Source: Winogradskyella sp. J14-2 (GTDB lineage Bacteria > Bacteroidota > Bacteroidia > Flavobacteriales > Flavobacteriaceae). Taken from it: DNA of 64,000 nt. Below the pieces are notes generated by a model. That model worked only from the letters and a program-made list of their open reading frames with translations. It was not told the DNA's origin and did no database searches. This document shows, piece after piece, positions 18,207 through 26,641 of the stretch. The translations under genes and the position numbers were made by a program. The stretch covers positions 2,232,001-2,296,000 of the forward strand of contig NZ_CP019388.1 of assembly GCF_001971725.1 (NCBI RefSeq). Direction: 5' to 3'. Within the stretch, counting starts at the first letter, position 1; each line of letters starts with the position of its first letter.

Positions 18207-18872
18207 ATGTCGTTAAAGAAAGCCTCAATAATTATTGTCTTTATTTTACTAGTTGATCAGATTAGTAAAATTTACATTAAAACACATTTTACCCTAAATG
18301 AGGATATTACCGTGTTTTCGTGGTTTAAAATTGCTTTTGTTGAGAATGACGGTATGGCTTGGGGCACTAAATTGAGTGATTGGTTTACATTTATCTCTGA
18401 TAAAACAGCGAAACTTGCTCTAACGCTTTTTAGAATTGCAGCCGTTACAGGCATTGGATTCTGGTTAGTAGATGTCGCAAAAAAGCACAAGCCTAAAATT
18501 TTAGTTTTTGCTATTTCCATAATTTTTGCAGGTGCTTTAGGTAATATCTTAGATTCTGTGTTTTACGGTGTTTTATTTAGTGATAGTCATATGCAGGTTG
18601 CTGAGTTTCTCCCTAAAGCGGGAGGTTATGCAGGCGTTTTTTATGGCAAGGTTGTAGATATGCTACATTTTCCAATTTGGAGCGGTGTTTTACCAGAATG
18701 GTTACCAATAATTGGCGGGAAATATTTCTCTTTTTTTGATCCTGTTTTTAATGTGGCAGACATAGCTATAAGCACAGGCATTGGCATCTTAATTGTGTTT
18801 AATAAGAAAGCATTTAAAGACGACTCTAAAATTGATAGACCTTTTGTGGAGTCACGCAATAGTTTAAATTAA
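18207..18872 (+). CDS. lspA: Lipoprotein signal peptidase (signal peptidase II) with an unusual tail
   Basis: 221 residues. It cuts prolipoproteins before the lipidated cysteine in the inner membrane. Four membrane spans are visible. The catalytic aspartates are Asp116 in GNILDS and Asp185 in FNVADIAIS; the substrate-facing motif is FVENDGMAWG (44-53). It is longer than the proteobacterial enzymes, as usual in Bacteroidetes, with an insert between the two aspartates. The last 15 residues or so (KIDRPFVESRNSLN) are encoded by a 48-bp segment repeated 7.25 kb downstream, where the same DNA encodes the C-terminus of the MTHFS gene on the other strand. Confidence 0.93.
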   Translation: MSLKKASIIIVFILLVDQISKIYIKTHFTLNEDITVFSWFKIAFVENDGMAWGTKLSDWFTFISDKTAKLALTLFRIAAVTGIGFWLVDVAKKHKPKILVFAISIIFAGALGNILDSVFYGVLFSDSHMQVAEFLPKAGGYAGVFYGKVVDMLHFPIWSGVLPEWLPIIGGKYFSFFDPVFNVADIAISTGIGILIVFNKKAFKDDSKIDRPFVESRNSLN

Positions 18873-18874
18873 TA
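18827..18874. repeat. Left 48-bp direct repeat of the accessory block
   Basis: This segment matches 26079-26126 at 43 of 48 bases in the same orientation, with a 23-base identical core (18841-18863 against 26093-26115). It covers the last codons and the stop of lspA. Read on the minus strand it encodes NYCVTPQKVYQF and then TAG, that is, an MTHFS-like C-terminus. Confidence 0.9.
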
Positions 18875-18945
18875 CCTATTTCAAACGGTTTTAAAGTTTT
18901 TTTGGTTCGTTTTAAGTATTAGTTTTAATATAAAGGGTATAATAT

Positions 18946-18977
18946 CAGTGAAAATTTATATCATAACAGTGAAAATT
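18946..18977 (+). promoter_or_regulatory. Paired direct repeats upstream of the sensor kinase gene, candidate LytTR regulator site
   Basis: CAGTGAAAATT occurs at 18946-18956 and 18967-18977, exactly 21 bases apart, or two helical turns. A -7-like box (TAAATTTTG, one base too long) lies at 18997-19005. LytTR-type regulators bind direct repeats of about 9-10 bases one or two turns apart. The same motif pair recurs at 21994-22023. Confidence 0.5.
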
Positions 18978-19078
18978 CTTATTTATTTAAAGATAATAAA
19001 TTTTGTAAAAAAAGCAACGGAATTTCTTGAATGTTAATGTTTTAACATATATTTTTAACTTTATAAAAAGATATTGTT

Positions 19079-21139
19079 TTGAGAAATTTCCTATTCTTTG
19101 TTTGCTTATGTTTTTCAGTGCAACCTTCCTTTTGTCAAAGTAAAAAAGCAGATAGCTTAGCAAACTTATTATCTAGTACAGATGATTTAAAAACAAAACT
19201 CCAAATACATAAAGAAATATGTATAGCTACTTACGTTAATTACCCTAAAAGAGGATTAGAGTCTGCAAATATATTATTGAAAATTGCTAAAGAAAATGAA
19301 GACAAAAGTTACAGATTCTTTGCTAACAGGTACATAGGTGTTTTTTATATGAACCAAGCAAATTTCGATTCTGCCATATACTATTTTGATAAAAATCTAA
19401 AACTATACAATTTAAAAATTGATTACAGAGAGGCTTATACTGACTTAACCAACAAAGGAAATACATACAGATATAAAAAAGAAAGAGATAGTGCGCTTTT
19501 CTACTTAAAAAAAGCCTTACAAGTGGCTGAGGAGCATAAAATAAAAGATAAGTATACTAATATTTATAACGGAATAGCTGGCTTTTACTACTACGATAAT
19601 TTACCTGAAAAGGCTATTAAGTATTATGTAAAAGCTATTGATAGTTCTATTTATGTAAATTCAAAAGCTAGATTAATTTCAGTATATAATAACATTGGTA
19701 ATGTGTTTAAAGATTTAGACAATTATACCAAAGCTATAGAATATTTAGACGAAGGCTATAACCTAGCCAAACGTTTAAATCATAAACAAGGTGTAGCCGA
19801 TGCTTCTTTAAATTTGGCAAACTGTTATAATTATCTCAATATAAATAATGATAGTATTCCAATATTTTTTGAAAGAAGTATTAACCTTTACAAGGCGCTA
19901 AGCGATAACATTTTTTTAATTGAAGCTTATGAAAACTATGGTAACTATCTATCCGATCAAAAACAATTTAAAAAAGCCGTAGATTTAAAGAAAAGCGCAT
20001 TAGACCTGGCAAAAACTGCGGGAATGGAGGACAAGGTTTTTGGTACCTATGTAAGCTTATCTAATAGTTATAAAGATTTAGGTGATATTGAGAAAGCTCT
20101 TAAGTATACAAATTTGGCTTTAAAAGATACACTTAATCCAAAGGCTAATTTTTTTGAAAATCTATTAGACCTTTATAAAAACAAGGCCTTTTTAGAAAAG
20201 AAACGAGGAAATATAAAAACGGCTTTAAGATTTCAAGAGAAGTATTCTGAACAATTACAGAACTATAACAATACCATTAACAAGACCTCAGTAAATGAGA
20301 TAGAAGCCAAATACCAAACAGAGAAGAAAGAAAAAGAACTAGCGGAGCAAAAATTAGCTACACAAAGGCAAGAGTTACTTACCCAAAAAGCTAATAGTCG
20401 TAATTGGTCATTAGGTTCAGGTATATTAGCAGCCATGGCATTTATAGTTTTAATCTATAGACGCTATAAGTCTGAACTTAGAGCAAAGCAAACAATCACC
20501 AAGCAAAAAGATGAAATTGAGAAACAAAAAATTAAAGTAGAGCGCTTGCAGAAAGAACTCCACCATCGTATGAAAAACAACCTCTCTTTCATTGACTTAT
20601 TTATAAATCTGGCTAAAGGGCGATTTGAAGACCAAGCCTATCAAACTAAACTCAACGAGCTACAAAACAGAATGCGAAGTATGTTTGAAGTCCATAAACA
20701 GTTGTTCAAAAAAGACGATGTTACTTCGGTAAAGGCTAAAAGCTATATTGATACTCTGGTGAGAAATATACAAGAGGCCTATGCAAAAAGTAATATTAGT
20801 ATTTCTAACCAAACTAGTGTCCATGAAACTATTTTAGCCGACACCTCCTTTCCCGTAGGTCTTATTATCAATGAGTTCGTAACTAACTCATATAAATATG
20901 CTTTTAACGATGATGACATAGGTGTGATAAATATTGCCATTAAATCTGAGGGTGAAGCCTATCATCTTCTTCTAAAAGACAATGGCAAAGGACTGCCTAA
21001 AGATTTCGATATAAATAATTTAGATTCTTTCGGAATGGATACTATCCAATTATTAACTAAGGAGTATGGAGGAGCAATAGAAATTGATGGGTCTAATGGA
21101 GTTACGATGAACATTACTTTACCCAAAACTGCTGCATAA
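19079..21139 (+). CDS. TPR-containing sensor histidine kinase
   Basis: 686 residues. The start is TTG, followed by a good signal peptide (MRNFLFFVCLCFSVQPSFCQ). About residues 30-400 are TPR repeats (for example YNNIGNVFKDLDNYTKAIEY), expected in the periplasm. A coiled-coil stretch (390-440) leads to one membrane helix (about 446-462), then a second coiled coil and the kinase core. The phosphoacceptor region is ELHHRMKNNLSFIDLF (His495/His496), typical of the HisKA_2/HWE-like group, and the ATPase domain has NEFVTNSYKYAF and DNGKGLPKD. Its stop codon is immediately followed by the ATG of the response regulator, so the two form a cognate pair. The ligand is unknown. Confidence 0.9.
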   Translation: MRNFLFFVCLCFSVQPSFCQSKKADSLANLLSSTDDLKTKLQIHKEICIATYVNYPKRGLESANILLKIAKENEDKSYRFFANRYIGVFYMNQANFDSAIYYFDKNLKLYNLKIDYREAYTDLTNKGNTYRYKKERDSALFYLKKALQVAEEHKIKDKYTNIYNGIAGFYYYDNLPEKAIKYYVKAIDSSIYVNSKARLISVYNNIGNVFKDLDNYTKAIEYLDEGYNLAKRLNHKQGVADASLNLANCYNYLNINNDSIPIFFERSINLYKALSDNIFLIEAYENYGNYLSDQKQFKKAVDLKKSALDLAKTAGMEDKVFGTYVSLSNSYKDLGDIEKALKYTNLALKDTLNPKANFFENLLDLYKNKAFLEKKRGNIKTALRFQEKYSEQLQNYNNTINKTSVNEIEAKYQTEKKEKELAEQKLATQRQELLTQKANSRNWSLGSGILAAMAFIVLIYRRYKSELRAKQTITKQKDEIEKQKIKVERLQKELHHRMKNNLSFIDLFINLAKGRFEDQAYQTKLNELQNRMRSMFEVHKQLFKKDDVTSVKAKSYIDTLVRNIQEAYAKSNISISNQTSVHETILADTSFPVGLIINEFVTNSYKYAFNDDDIGVINIAIKSEGEAYHLLLKDNGKGLPKDFDINNLDSFGMDTIQLLTKEYGGAIEIDGSNGVTMNITLPKTAA

Positions 21140-21979
21140 ATGAAAACTAAAGCGCATATACTTGTTGTTGAGGATAAATCACTAATTTATAAGCGCCTTA
21201 AAATGATACTTACTGCTAATTATTATTCTGTAGATGATTATGCTCCAAGTGTTAAAAAGGCCATTGGCTTAATTAATAAAAAAAGACCAGATCTAGTGCT
21301 ATTAGATATTGATTTACAAGGTGACCATAATGGTATATATCTTGGTAATCTACTAAAAACTCAATACAATATTCCATTTATATACGTTACGGATTTTGAC
21401 GATGACCAAACATTTTATAAAAGCTTAGAAACCAATCACAGCGATTTTATTTCAAAAAAACAGCTTCAGCTTCATGATACAGAAATTATACAAACCAAAC
21501 CTCACTTGGACGAAAAACGACTTATACGGTCTATTCAGACTGCACTCAATAGTATCATTACTAATATAGATTTCACCAAAGAAGGAATTATGGGTTTAGT
21601 TAGTTATCTTGACAAAATAAGAGAAATGGACAAAAGTAGAGTTACAAGAGTACCTGTGAGTTACAAGGATATCTTGTTTTTTACCGTAAAGCCATTTATT
21701 AATGAAAATGAAGAACAAGAAACCCTACGCGCAAACTACCTATGGTTTCAAACATTGCAGAATGATTATTTTTTCTTAAAAACATCATTAAAAGATTTAC
21801 AAAAAAAACTGCCTTATAATTTTATTCGTGTAAACGAGAGCTATATCGTAAATATAGAACCTAAAACCTTTACAGGGCGCATTAATGGTTCTAAACTATC
21901 TATAGGTAATAAAGAGATTATTATCAAAAATACTTATAAAGCTGAGGTAGAAAAACGATTGAAGCTATTTTATAATTAA
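21140..21979 (+). CDS. LytTR-family response regulator
   Basis: 279 residues. The N-terminal receiver domain has HILVVEDKS with the acidic pocket and the phosphorylatable Asp56 in LVLLDIDLQG. The C-terminal 90 residues form a LytTR DNA-binding domain (FYFL-type strand YFFLKTSLKDLQKKLP, then RVNESYIVNIEP and the final EVEKRLKLF). These regulators bind paired direct repeats and usually activate transcription. It is directly coupled to the upstream kinase. Direct repeats of one motif with 21-base spacing lie upstream of the kinase gene and upstream of the next gene, which suggests autoregulation and control of the secreted-protein genes. Confidence 0.92.
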   Translation: MKTKAHILVVEDKSLIYKRLKMILTANYYSVDDYAPSVKKAIGLINKKRPDLVLLDIDLQGDHNGIYLGNLLKTQYNIPFIYVTDFDDDQTFYKSLETNHSDFISKKQLQLHDTEIIQTKPHLDEKRLIRSIQTALNSIITNIDFTKEGIMGLVSYLDKIREMDKSRVTRVPVSYKDILFFTVKPFINENEEQETLRANYLWFQTLQNDYFFLKTSLKDLQKKLPYNFIRVNESYIVNIEPKTFTGRINGSKLSIGNKEIIIKNTYKAEVEKRLKLFYN

Positions 21980-21993
21980 CTATGTTTAGAAGG

Positions 21994-22023
21994 TTTTCAT
22001 TGAATTTTAAAGGATTTTCACTA
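21994..22023. promoter_or_regulatory. Paired direct repeats upstream of the T9SS-protein gene, candidate LytTR regulator site
   Basis: TTTTCATTG (21994-22002) and TTTTCACTA (22015-22023) are 21 bases apart. Their reverse complements (CAATGAAAA, TAGTGAAAA) match the CAGTGAAAA pair upstream of the kinase gene. The orientation is reversed relative to that site. They lie 60-85 bases before the start codon of the next gene. Confidence 0.5.
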
Positions 22024-22080
22024 TAATTTTTTTGCTCTAGAAAAAGAGTTCATCTTAGAGCAATTGTTAACCTTTAAAAT

Positions 22081-25000
22081 ATGAAAATCCGAGTATTTAT
22101 AATCGCTCTTGCGAGCCTTACCTATTCATTTAGTCAGACGGATCTTTTATTTCTTTCAAAAGAATCTATTTATACCTACAATGGAGACACCACTGAGGTT
22201 CTTTTTGAAGGTTATAATAGAGGAAGTAATCCTAGCGAAATGCTAACCATTGACAACCAGATTTATGGTTTAGTAGAAAACACATCGATTTCAGATGGTA
22301 ATGCCATATGGAGGTTTAACCCAGCAGATTTAATTTATGAATTTGTTCTTGGTTTAGATGATACTTCTGGAACAAATAGGCCCATATCAAACATTATAAG
22401 AGGTGAAAACGGAAATTTTATTTTTGGTATTATGGAGCCAAATCTTTTCTCTGGTGGTCAATTTGCAGTAAGCATTAATCTTCAGACCTTAGAAATAATA
22501 CATTTATTTAATTTAGAAAGCCATGATGTTGATGAAAATACAAAAATGCTTCATTACAATGGTAAACTCTACGGAACATCATTACTCGGCGGCGCCAATA
22601 ATTTAGGGTTTTTATATGAGTTTGATTTATCTAACGGTATATTTACGGTACTCTACAGCCTCTCTGGTAACGAATTAAGATTAAACGAACTAGTCACTGG
22701 TGCCAATGGCGAACTTTATGCAGTAACTCAAATAGGGAGTTTTACATTGCCTGGTCAGGTGTTAGAAATTGATACGGAAAACTCAACCATCACTCCAGTT
22801 TTTGACTTAAGTTTTCCTGTAGAACAGGTCTACTCTAATAATGACGGATTTATTTATGGCATTTTTGAAGGAGCATCAGGATATTTTATAGATAGAATAG
22901 ATCCCGTTAATAATACCCAAATAAATGTTTTTCAAAGTACAAATGGCAATAATGATAATGTATTATTACCGAAAAGGTGGGCTGTTATAGATGATTTTTC
23001 AATCCATGCATATATGCCCAATACAAATACATCAGTCCGTTTGGTTTCATTAAACTTAAACACACTGACTTCTAATGTAACCACTTTGCCAATACCAGCG
23101 TCAAAGCCAGCTTTACTAAACTCAGAACTATATACACTGGATACAGAAAATATTTTTGGCAGGATAACTAAGTTAGAACAAAGTAATACAAATACTAACG
23201 AAGTATTTGCTTTTGGAAATTATGGATTGGGCGGATCGGATATCATTATGTCATCCTCGGGTGTTTTTTACGGTGTTACAAGATTTGCAGAAAATTTTTT
23301 GATACCAGATGGTCATACGTTATTTAGCTTTGATCCTACAGCCCAAACATTTAATGTAATTGAACGGGCTAGGACCAATTTTAACAACACAAGCAATTTA
23401 GAACCAGGTCCTTTTCAAATTATAGAGCTAAATGGTGCTATCTACATATTTTGTTCCAGCTTATCACCAGGAAATTCTCTTTCTGGCGCTATTTCCAAAT
23501 ATAACCCTTCAAATGATCAATTGTCTTTACTACACGTCTTTCAGGGTAATAATCCCAGTTATTTTGGTTTTGGTTGGGACAATTTTGCACATGGTAATAG
23601 CATCTACGGTCTTAAATATTTTAATGGTGGAGGTAATAATACAGACAATTCTTCAATTTTTAAGTTAGATACTACCAATGATGCTATAACCGTTCTGTAT
23701 GAAGGGTCTGCTCCTGCATCTATAAGAGGTGGTAAAACAACTAACTCAGGTCTGTTTTTTGAAGAAGTTTTATCAGATAACTCACGGGTAATTAAGCTTC
23801 TCGATTATACAACAAACAACATAACAACATGCTACCAGCTCAACACATCGCCTAGTACAATAATTGATAGTCAAGATATTTTTACTAACCTAAAAAATCG
23901 TATTGTAGAGCTGTCTAATGGAGATATTTATATGATTGCTACTGTTACGGATAATAATGGGCAAGGAGGTATCTTAAAGTACGATGCGGCCAACAATAGT
24001 TTTAATCTAGTTTACCAATTTAATCATGATGTAGAAGGGTTTGGCCAAACACCTTATATAATTAAGCAATATAATAATGATGATTTACAAATTTTTACGG
24101 CCAATCAAAATCCTAGCTTTGTTTCAACCAGAATACTGAGGTTTGATAGTTCTAATCTATCCAGCCCTCAACTTGTTTATGAGCGCAACGCTAATCCAAA
24201 GTTAAATACTAGTTCTTTACTAACATCAACTAATGATATAACCCTTATTAATTCATCCACAGGTTTTGATAAGGTTAATACTTTAGGCGGTTCTCTTGAA
24301 GATGCTTTTGACTTTAATGGGGCAATTCGCCTTCCTGAAGCAATACTAGATCTTACCGAATTAGATGTTGATAATCCTCAAATATCTGAAATTTATTTTT
24401 CAGAGTACGTTGAAGGAAGTGGAAACAACAAAGCCCTTGAGATTATAAATAATACAGGTGCTCCAGTTAACTTGTCTAATTATTCCATACGACTGGCATT
24501 TAATGGTAGTTCATTTGGTTCGCCACTAAGTTTTCCTGTTGGCGATATTATTTCAGATGGTAGTGCTTATGTCATTGCTAATTCTGGCTTGTCTGTTGGC
24601 TGCCAAGGAGTAGAAAATTTAGTAAATAATCCAATGACAAGTTTCAACGGAAATGACGCAATAGGTTTATTTAAAAATGGTGTATTAATAGATATTATCG
24701 GTTCGGAAGGTAATGCAAGTAATTATGCTCAAAACATAACCCTAATCAGAAATTCATCCGTTACGGGTCCAAGTACAACGTTTGATATTAATCAATGGAC
24801 AAGTCTTTCCCAAGATGATTGCTCGGATTTAGGAGATCATACACTGAATGTAGATAGCTCTATTGTCGATAAAGTACTGCTTTATCCTAATCCAACTTCT
24901 GGCATGTTGCAGATTAGCACGGCTCAAAGTATTAAAAGCTTACATCTATTCGATGCCTTAGGCAAAACGCAACAAATTAAACTTTCTGATAGAAACATAG

Positions 25001-25089
25001 TAGATCTAAGTGCATTGGCCAAAGGCGTCTACGTTTTAGCCATTGAGACCAACACAGGTACAATCAACAAAAAAATAATAAAGCAGTAA
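22081..25089 (+). CDS. Large secreted protein with a lamin-tail domain and T9SS sorting domain
   Basis: 1002 residues. A short signal peptide (MKIRVFIIALASLTYSFSQ) leads into about 700 residues of propeller-like repeats, some resembling the Gloeo_Verruco type (GKLYGTSLLGGANNLGFLY). A lamin-tail domain follows (about 765-920: IYFSEYVEGSGNNKALEI, FNGNDAIGLFKNGVLIDIIG), common in secreted flavobacterial nucleases and adhesins. The end is a type A T9SS sorting domain (LLYPNPTSGMLQI, LSALAKGVYVLAIE, KKIIKQ). It should therefore be exported by the gliding/T9SS machinery and attached to or released from the surface. No catalytic domain was recognised. It lies between a two-component system and a small secreted protein, 11 bases from the latter. 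Confidence 0.85.
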   Translation: MKIRVFIIALASLTYSFSQTDLLFLSKESIYTYNGDTTEVLFEGYNRGSNPSEMLTIDNQIYGLVENTSISDGNAIWRFNPADLIYEFVLGLDDTSGTNRPISNIIRGENGNFIFGIMEPNLFSGGQFAVSINLQTLEIIHLFNLESHDVDENTKMLHYNGKLYGTSLLGGANNLGFLYEFDLSNGIFTVLYSLSGNELRLNELVTGANGELYAVTQIGSFTLPGQVLEIDTENSTITPVFDLSFPVEQVYSNNDGFIYGIFEGASGYFIDRIDPVNNTQINVFQSTNGNNDNVLLPKRWAVIDDFSIHAYMPNTNTSVRLVSLNLNTLTSNVTTLPIPASKPALLNSELYTLDTENIFGRITKLEQSNTNTNEVFAFGNYGLGGSDIIMSSSGVFYGVTRFAENFLIPDGHTLFSFDPTAQTFNVIERARTNFNNTSNLEPGPFQIIELNGAIYIFCSSLSPGNSLSGAISKYNPSNDQLSLLHVFQGNNPSYFGFGWDNFAHGNSIYGLKYFNGGGNNTDNSSIFKLDTTNDAITVLYEGSAPASIRGGKTTNSGLFFEEVLSDNSRVIKLLDYTTNNITTCYQLNTSPSTIIDSQDIFTNLKNRIVELSNGDIYMIATVTDNNGQGGILKYDAANNSFNLVYQFNHDVEGFGQTPYIIKQYNNDDLQIFTANQNPSFVSTRILRFDSSNLSSPQLVYERNANPKLNTSSLLTSTNDITLINSSTGFDKVNTLGGSLEDAFDFNGAIRLPEAILDLTELDVDNPQISEIYFSEYVEGSGNNKALEIINNTGAPVNLSNYSIRLAFNGSSFGSPLSFPVGDIISDGSAYVIANSGLSVGCQGVENLVNNPMTSFNGNDAIGLFKNGVLIDIIGSEGNASNYAQNITLIRNSSVTGPSTTFDINQWTSLSQDDCSDLGDHTLNVDSSIVDKVLLYPNPTSGMLQISTAQSIKSLHLFDALGKTQQIKLSDRNIVDLSALAKGVYVLAIETNTGTINKKIIKQ

Positions 25090-25100
25090 ATTTTAAATAA

Positions 25101-26015
25101 ATGAAAAAAAGCATAAGCTCACTAGTTATAATATTCTTAGCAACTACTATCTCGATTGCACAAGACTGTAAACCAAAAGGTAGCACAAAAGATAAAGAGA
25201 CCGGAGAAAAAATATCCTACTACGGAGGTAATTTGTCTGGTCAACTAAAGATAAAGGGTATTGAGTTTATCCCTTCGGTCTACCTGATAAATGACAAGAA
25301 TGAAGAAATTAATTACATTCAAACACTAGTAAACTTTGGTCATATCCCTCAGAATGATTACAGTAAAAATGATGATGAATGGTTTGAGGTTGGTTCTATG
25401 TTTGAATTTACATTAGAAAATGGTGAACGATTAGTTTTTAGATCTACCATAGCGCAATTTAGGCATAATTACAAATATTCTTATACCGCTATACAAGCAG
25501 CTCCTTTAGCAGACGAAGATCTAAGGAAATTGCTAAAAAATAAAATAGCAAGCTTTACCATCTATCCATTTTTGAGCAATGAGGTATTACCACTAAGCTA
25601 CGATTTACGTGGAAAAAAGGCTGAAAAACTTGCTGAGCAGTTTAATTGTTTTAATAAACAAGGCTATAAGAATACAGGGAAGCCAGCCAATTCAAGAAAA
25701 GCAGAAACCTATTTAAAATTGGCAGACAAATATGTAAAGGCAAAAAAGTATAATAAAGCGTTAGAAAACTATCAAAAATCGGATGAGGAATATGCCAACC
25801 CTTTTTCAAAGGCTAAAATCGCAATAATGAATATTTTTTTAGATCATCACAGACCTGAAAATTTTAAGGCTCTTAATGGGTATTTAGACAATGTAAAACG
25901 CTTAGAGGGCTCTCAAGAAAATTTAAAATCAATTGAAGAACTTGTTTTAATACTCATTGAGGCTAATCCAGAGATATTAGAGCTGGAGGAAGTGCTTCTT
26001 CTCGTGGCAGAATAA
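25101..26015 (+). CDS. Secreted protein of unknown function with a TPR-like C-terminus
   Basis: 304 residues; not recognised. A signal peptide (about 1-20, ending ISIAQ) is followed by a beta-rich domain of about 170 residues with conserved-looking cysteines (Cys23 and Cys185). A TPR-like helical pair (AETYLKLADKYVKAKKYNKA) and a helical tail follow. It is 11 bases downstream of the T9SS protein and so is probably cotranscribed with it. It has no T9SS sorting domain and no lipobox, so it is likely periplasmic. The position suggests a partner of the exported protein or of the sensor kinase, but nothing in the sequence proves that. Confidence 0.6.
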   Translation: MKKSISSLVIIFLATTISIAQDCKPKGSTKDKETGEKISYYGGNLSGQLKIKGIEFIPSVYLINDKNEEINYIQTLVNFGHIPQNDYSKNDDEWFEVGSMFEFTLENGERLVFRSTIAQFRHNYKYSYTAIQAAPLADEDLRKLLKNKIASFTIYPFLSNEVLPLSYDLRGKKAEKLAEQFNCFNKQGYKNTGKPANSRKAETYLKLADKYVKAKKYNKALENYQKSDEEYANPFSKAKIAIMNIFLDHHRPENFKALNGYLDNVKRLEGSQENLKSIEELVLILIEANPEILELEEVLLLVAE

Positions 26016-26077
26016 TGAGATTTAAATAAAGACACAAATTAATTCTCAATTACTAGAAAGCTTAGTGTTTTTAATTT

Positions 26078-26641
26078 TTAAAATTGATAAATCTTTTGTG
26101 GAGTCACGCAATAGTCCAATTTAATATCATCTTTAGAGGCAGTAAAATCACCTCTTTCAGCCTCAAAAAATGATAAGCCAATTTTAATGGTTTCTGGTTT
26201 GCAGTTGCTTAAAAAACGGTCGTAAAACCCTTTTCCGTAGCCTATACGATTTCCAGTTTTGTCAAAAGCTAAGAGCGGAACAAAAACAACGTCTATTTGT
26301 GATGACTTAATATCAATACCATCATCTGGCTCGGGAATGTTATAATCGTTTTTTCTTATCGTGGTATTATCTGTTAAAAGAAAATGCGCCATTGAGCAAT
26401 CTTCAAAATTACTTTTAGATACTACTATGTTTTTATCTTTTCCTGCCAGAATATTTAAGATGTATTCTGAGTTTACTTCTTTTTGTTCTTCAATACTCAA
26501 AAAAATATGATAAAATGATGAATCCCAAATATCGAGTTGTAATAATTGATTTGCAATAGCAAGACTGAGTTCTTCCACTTGTACAAAACTCAGTGATTTT
26601 CGCAACACTTTGTATTTTTTACGAATCTCGTGTTTTGTCAT
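26078..26641 (-). CDS. 5-formyltetrahydrofolate cyclo-ligase (MTHF synthetase)
   Basis: 187 residues, normal length. It converts 5-formyl-THF to 5,10-methenyl-THF using ATP. The start (MTKHEIRKKYKVLRKSLS) and the nucleotide/folate motif GNRIGYGKGFYDRFL match the family. The C-terminal signature LDYCVTPQKIYQF is canonical. Its ATG overlaps the stop of the aspartoacylase-family gene upstream (ATGA), so it is translationally coupled to it. The final 48 bases are one of the two direct repeats around the accessory block. Confidence 0.93.
   Translation of the reverse strand: MTKHEIRKKYKVLRKSLSFVQVEELSLAIANQLLQLDIWDSSFYHIFLSIEEQKEVNSEYILNILAGKDKNIVVSKSNFEDCSMAHFLLTDNTTIRKNDYNIPEPDDGIDIKSSQIDVVFVPLLAFDKTGNRIGYGKGFYDRFLSNCKPETIKIGLSFFEAERGDFTASKDDIKLDYCVTPQKIYQF
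26079..26126. repeat. Right 48-bp direct repeat of the accessory block
   Basis: 43 of 48 bases match 18827-18874. This copy encodes the conserved C-terminus of the MTHFS protein on the minus strand (YCVTPQKIYQF and TAA). It is therefore probably the functional version, or a replacement 3' end. Confidence 0.9.

Larger units (their letters stand above)
18875..26078. mobile_element. Putative inserted block: two-component system plus secreted proteins
   Basis: The four genes between the 48-bp direct repeats (sensor kinase, LytTR regulator, T9SS protein, small secreted protein) are accessory in character, while both flanks are housekeeping genes (lspA; MTHFS). The repeats sit on the 3' ends of both flanking genes, as expected if the block inserted at a tail-to-tail gene overlap and duplicated it. 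No integrase or transposase is present, so the mechanism is unknown. That this is an insertion is an inference from the repeats and gene content. Confidence 0.5.
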
